Origin: Lobosporangium transversale
Lineage: Eukaryota; Mortierellomycota; Mortierellomycetes; Mortierellales; Mortierellaceae
Direction of reading: 5' to 3'
Assembly (NCBI RefSeq): GCF_002105155.1
Contig: NW_019029007.1
Coordinates: 434,001 to 498,000 of the forward strand
DNA: 64,000 nt
Made by a program: the position numbers and the translations under genes. Within the stretch, counting starts at the first letter, position 1, and each line of letters begins with the position of its first letter. Of the stretch, positions 59,900-64,000 are shown piece by piece. The notes below the pieces were generated by a model. That model had not been told where the DNA came from. It saw only the letters and a program-made list of their open reading frames with translations, and did not search any database.

Positions 59900-61443
59900 A
59901 TGAACAATAAAGTGAATCTCTTGGATCTCCCAGAAATCATCTCGCATGTTGGTCGCTTTCTCGATCAGAATGACCACCTGATCTGCATTCGCGTCTCCAA
60001 GATATTTTACTCTACTCTTATCAGGTCCATATGGAGGACAATCTTGGTTTCATCTGTACAAGGATATCCATCTGGCGAAGCACTGCAGAACAACAAGAAA
60101 TACATAGAAGGGATTAGACTATATGGCGACATTCCAAAGGAGTATTGGTCTTGCAGGGATGTCATCGCCTCGAGTTCATCGCTACGAAGCAGTGTCAACA
60201 CGGTACATGCCCGACCCAACCCAACTCTCAAACCTCATCAACTTCATAATTCCACCATCACCAGAATTCACTTAACCAGGTATTCGGTTTCGGATGAGCT
60301 CTGGCAGACACTTCTGGGATGCACCAATCTCGAGCGCCTAGAAATAGCTTACACGCGTACAAATGCCAACATCGATCTATTTTTTCAAGTCTGCAAGAGA
60401 CTTCGACACTTGGATTGGATCATGTATTCTTACACCAGCTACCTTTCAACTTCCAAAATAGTGAGGCCAGCGAGCATATCTTCCCAAATATGCACACACT
60501 AAGTATTAGAAGCGTCAAAATAATCAATCCCCCATATCCGTACACATCATCTTATTGTCTCGGCATGTTGGTCAGGGAATGTCCAGGGTTGTGTGCACTG
60601 ACATTTGACGATGGCACAGAGTCCTACAAAATTGAGCAACCAAAACACAATGATTTCCGCAGGGCAGCATTCCTTCAGCATCCCTGGGCACTAACAAACT
60701 TATCAGAGTTATGTATGCCTTCTATGATCATAAAAGACGAGGAGCTTGCAGCGCTTCTCAGACAGATGACTGAATTAAGAAAGCTACAAGTCCCATCTTG
60801 TGAACTCGGCCAACTCTCTCTGCAAGAGTTGCTAACTGAAAAACAAGGAATTCTGAGTAATGGTCATACGATGCGGAAGACAAGGCATCGGAGGCTCTGC
60901 GAGACTGTTGAAGTATTGACATTCAATGTACAAAGCGCAGATGGCATTGTTCAAGCCATTTTATCAAATTGCCCGCGCTTGAAGCGGATGAGAGGATCTA
61001 AAGTAACGGTGACAGAGATTGTCAATGGTTCAAGATGGGTGAGCACTAACCTGACTGATCTGAATATCTACCTTGAGGCAGACGTTGATCAAGAGACAGC
61101 AGAAGGCATGGCGAAGTCGCGTATTGCGTCCAAACAACTCGGAAAGTTGACTCGACTACGTTATCTTGATCTAACACGACAGAGTCCGAGAATAAGGGGG
61201 AAAAACGGACAACTGGATATAAAACTAAGAGCAGGTCTCGATGAGTTAGTCAACCTGAAGAACCTGACTTGGCTATGGTTTAGATATGATGGAAGTCAAC
61301 GATTAGACTTTGAGGATGCAACATGGATTGTGAATAATTGGCCAAACATCGAGTTCTTGTCTCACTTTCTGATAGACGACGACCTCTCTGTATCCACTTC
61401 CGTGGATTCTTTATTCGGTTCACGCAATATTATACGTAGTTAG
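59900..61443 (+). CDS. F-box / leucine-rich-repeat protein
   Basis: Probable substrate adaptor of an SCF (Skp1-Cullin-F-box) ubiquitin ligase. The start MNNKVNLLDLPEIISHVGRF at 59900 leads into an F-box: LDQNDHLICIRVSKIFYSTL, IRSIWRTILVSS, then YPSGEALQNNKKYIEGIRLY. Leucine-rich repeat-like segments follow: LHNSTITRIHLTRYSVSDEL, LLGCTNLERLEIAYTR and VCKRLRHLDW. One frame change at about 60425 continues into FPNMHTLSIRSVKI, LVRECPGLCALTFDDG, LTNLSELCMPSMIIKDEEL, MTELRKLQVPSCELGQLSLQ, LETVEVLTFNVQSADG-type repeats, ILSNCPRLKRM, STNLTDLNIYLEADV, LTRLRYLDL and LVNLKNLTWLWFRYD. The stop is at 61443. About 514 residues, apparently intronless. Target unknown. This is the most complete of three related F-box loci in the window. 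Confidence 0.82.
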
Positions 61444-61599
61444 ACTAAAGAAAGAACCACATTATCACTTCATGGTCTGCTATGAATAAAACTCTTTGGA
61501 CATTCACTTGCCCAAAGTGTGTCTACTTTGCTGATGACAATGCTTCGATCGTGACAATAAAAATTTGGAAAAGTCTAAGAATTGATGGTTATTATCTCC

Positions 61600-61681
61600 G
61601 ATGATTCAGGGGTGTTGAAGTTATAAAGGCCTCTGGGTCAGTGTTCTATATCTAATCTGTCGTCTCTTTGCAGGCTGAAGG

Positions 61682-61712
<31 letters not shown>

Positions 61713-61856
61713 CAGTGGAGTTTAAGTAACGTTGACTACAGGGGACAGAATGGCGATGCTTCATAAATTCAGCCCTTTTTTATTTTTATTTTTTATTTTA
61801 TTTTATTTTTTTTAGAAAGGCACAACAAGAGATGATAAATATGCTGCCATTTAGAG
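61600..61856 (+). repeat. Left arm of a large inverted repeat
   Basis: Reads cgatgattcaggggtgttga, then gttataaaggcctctggg, ctctttgcaggctgaaggca, a T run, cagtggagt, acagaatgg, gaaaggcacaacaagagatg and ends ttagag. Each piece recurs in the same order in the reverse complement of 62187-62434. The long T run (61686-61712) is expanded relative to the other arm. Confidence 0.85.
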
Positions 61857-62186
61857 AATGGGCATGGCTCACCGGCCTTATCCCCTTTATTTATTCTCTC
61901 TCTTCTCTCCTAAGGAAGAGTAGGGCATACTGCCGTGGGAACTATACTGCGCCAGACTATATCCAAACTGCTTTCTTTTTTTCAGCTTTATTTTTTGGTG
62001 ACCCTGAACAGTGATATCATCGCCGGGTAGATATATACAGGTAATAATGCGTACTTTGAATGTATGCTTTGTATTGTAATTCTACAAAGAATATAAACAA
62101 TAATAATATAAGCTGCCTGAACGTTCATGGGAACGCTAGCTGTATATAACTATTACTATAGCACTCGTTTGACGAGCAGTAGAAAG

Positions 62187-62434
62187 CTCTAAATGCCAGC
62201 GTATTTATCATCTCTTGCCGTGCCTTTCTAAGAAAATAAAAATAAAAAGAGCTGAATTTATACTATTAGTCATGAAGCACCCCCATTCTGTTCCCTGTAG
62301 CCAACGTTACTCATACTCCACTGAAAAAAAGAATGCCTTCAGCCTGCAAAGAGGCGACAGAGCAGATACAGGTCACCGGCCCAGAGGCCTTTATAACTTC
62401 AACACCTCTGAATCATTGAGTGTTTGTAGGAATG
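62187..62434 (-). repeat. Right arm of the large inverted repeat
   Basis: The reverse complement starts atgattcagaggtgttgaag, continues with ataaaggcctctggg and cctctttgcaggctgaagg, and ends with gatgataaatacgctgg and catttagag, matching the left arm in order. Confidence 0.85.
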
Positions 62435-63539
62435 AATAGCACGCAGTGCATATCTAGCAGATTCAAGTAACCGTCATAATCGCATTGTCGCATTAAAGCG
62501 TGCTAGGATGCAGATTTTAAACTAGCTGCTGAATGCGAATTGTTAGTTGATAAGGGTGAATTGTGTCGGGATGGGCCGAGCCCTGCCGCATGCATAGGTC
62601 AACAAAGATGAATATGGGGTTTTCTCGCCGTAGCTGGGTTGCATAGTCTCACTAGACGCGTTCATAATCATCTGCGCTACCCTATTATTCCTTTTATCCC
62701 ATTCATCGCTTTTTTTTTTAGATACTAATTTATAACAGTAGATCAAAGAGCAGCTAACTCTATTGGAATCCTTCTTTCTTCGTCATTTCTATTAATCAGG
62801 CTCTCTTTTCCCGTCAATGTTTTGGATTTTATGTGCTATGTAAATGTGAACGCACTGTAACATGGTAAGCGCCTGTAACAACACACGTCCACCAAAGTGG
62901 CAGTCCGAAATCATTGACTAAGGGACAGCTCATAGACTCTACTTAAGGAATTAACCAGAGCTATGCAGTTGTATGAGCGCAGCTAAAGCTAAATACATAG
63001 GCCTTAAGGCATGCTATGCTACTGAAAACAAAAAAAAAAAATTGCACTTTTGCACGACGTTTTCCTCTAAAGAAATAAACCAATGCTTGATGAGTAGAGG
63101 TGCTTTTAAAAACTTATGGTCAGCAACCTTTATCTTTGACACCTTTGTAGATTAGGTTGAAGGTCCTTTTCTCCTTTCAGTAGAGTATGAGCTATATTGA
63201 TTATGGAGCTCGTTCGACAAATCAAATGTGCAGCCTAAACTAACGATTATAATCAAAACCCACTAAGGTATTCATGTGCTTGATTGGGTTGCTCCTTAAG
63301 GCCGTGAATGAGTCAATGTAGGTATTAGCCAGCTATATATTACTGAGCAGCTTGCTACCAATAGCTGACACAGTTTAGTCCATTGGCTTTGCTATTGATT
63401 GTCGCTACTAATCTTCTATTCCTATTTGAGGACATTTGCATTCACAATAATCACAGATCTATCACATTTTCAGACAAAAGACAAAGATCATTATATCTGA
63501 TCTTGTCTTTTAATATTTATTGTTAATTGTTTTCTCTGC
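62435..63539. other. Intergenic, weak retroelement trace
   Basis: No gene is supported. At 62973-63040 the plus strand reads MSAAKAKYIGLKACYATEN, which recalls the S-x2-EAEY-x-ALS box of copia RNase H, but the rest of the domain is not visible. Confidence 0.35.
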
Positions 63540-64000
63540 TGTGGTTTCCAAGCTGCATCTTGGCCCAAGAGTGGCAATGCCCTTGGTACGTGTGCATGGC
63601 TGGATATTTCCTAGTAGGCTTGGATTCTTTTGATGATGCTTTTTAGCATATCCTTTGATGGTGCCTTGGCTAACTGGCCTTGGTAACCTTGGTTGACTGG
63701 GCCTAATGACCTAGCTTTGGGTTGGCTGCCCTTGGTTAGCTGCTTTTGATTGTCTGGGCTCTTTCAGGTTACCCTTGATGGATTTTGGCTTTGGTAGTCT
63801 TTGATTTCCTTGATTGCGGCAAATTGTGTTTGATTAATTGCGGCTGCCTTCGATTGCTTTGACTAAGGTTTTCTGTCTTTGATTTTGTTGAGGCAATCTC
63901 TGGCTAGTATGGCTGAGGCAACCTTCTACCGGCTTTGGGCCTTGGCTGGCTTTCAATGAGGTTTCTTTTGGTTGAGTGGAGTGAGCTTGTTGGCTTTTTT
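63540..64000. repeat. Degenerate Cys/Trp-codon-poor, T/G-rich repetitive tract running off the window
   Basis: The plus strand consists of recurring short words such as ccttggttg, ggctttgg, tttgattg and ttggctgc at irregular spacing, with few A and strong strand asymmetry. In reverse complement it gives a Lys/Gln/Ala/Ser-rich reading (LTKGSQPKARS, AKAPSKDMLKSI) with a few stops, so it might also be low-complexity coding DNA. The tract is cut by the window edge. Confidence 0.45.

Larger units (their letters stand above)
61600..62434. mobile_element. Inverted-repeat (foldback-like) element of unknown class
   Basis: Two diverged inverted arms of about 250 bp surround a unique spacer of about 330 bp (61857-62186). 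The arms match with scattered substitutions and small gaps. The spacer has only a 60-codon ORF that includes arm sequence. No transposase is visible and I could not establish a target-site duplication. It could be a foldback/MITE-like element or two opposed copies of one repeat. Confidence 0.5.

Noticed and set aside
1-64000. tRNA, rRNA or CRISPR features
   Set aside because: No B-box-like GGTTCGANNCC with a matching acceptor stem, no rRNA core words and no regularly spaced direct repeats were found by reading; a tRNA scan would be decisive.

Overview
The window looks like nuclear DNA from an early-diverging filamentous fungus, most likely Mortierellomycotina or a close relative. The reasons are compact spliced genes with short GT-AG introns; introns and spacers full of very long A/T homopolymers; a Kelch/transmembrane protein, F-box/leucine-rich-repeat proteins and a multi-spanning membrane protein of types common in Mortierella-like genomes; and remnants of chromodomain Ty3/gypsy and LINE elements. 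The lineage call is inference from gene content; nothing here was searched. I saw no rRNA, tRNA or CRISPR signal.

Layout. 0-7 kb: an unidentified acidic-tailed protein gene (minus), then 5.5 kb of mainly non-coding pyrimidine-rich DNA with a weak RNA-binding-like remnant. 7-22 kb is a dense housekeeping block: a low-complexity zinc-ribbon protein (plus), HGH1 (minus), a Ulp1 SUMO protease (plus), VTA1 (minus) and MPP10 (plus), arranged as alternating convergent and divergent pairs. 23-25 kb: the first of two Cys-rich CxxC paralogues; the second lies at 36.6-37.3 kb. 25-39 kb is an accessory zone: a LINE remnant, a Kelch/TM surface protein, a Ty3/gypsy integrase-chromodomain remnant touching a truncated F-box gene, a multi-TM protein with a Ser-Gly tail, a possible small membrane protein and another F-box fragment. 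39.7-58.2 kb is a second housekeeping block: a Lys-rich protein with a SMAP-like C-terminus, a coiled-coil protein, a WDR89 homologue, a protein built on an integrase-type H2C2 zinc-binding domain, a small Pro/His-rich protein, delta-COP, a DCAF7/WDR68 homologue and an MPDU1 homologue. 59.9-64 kb: a nearly complete F-box/LRR gene, a large inverted repeat, a faint copia trace and a degenerate repetitive tract running off the window.

Functionally the housekeeping genes cover ribosome biogenesis (MPP10), translation-factor folding (HGH1), SUMO processing (ULP1), endosomal ESCRT-III/Vps4 regulation (VTA1), Golgi-ER coat formation (delta-COP) and dolichol-linked sugar use (MPDU1). They share promoters as neighbours but form no pathway cluster.

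A striking property of the whole window is that almost every recognisable gene, including essential single-copy ones, needs one or more reading-frame changes that introns do not explain. Because the family motifs continue cleanly on each side, I read this mainly as small indel errors in the assembly rather than mass gene death. CDS coordinates therefore give the gene span from start to stop, with introns and frame breaks described in the text.
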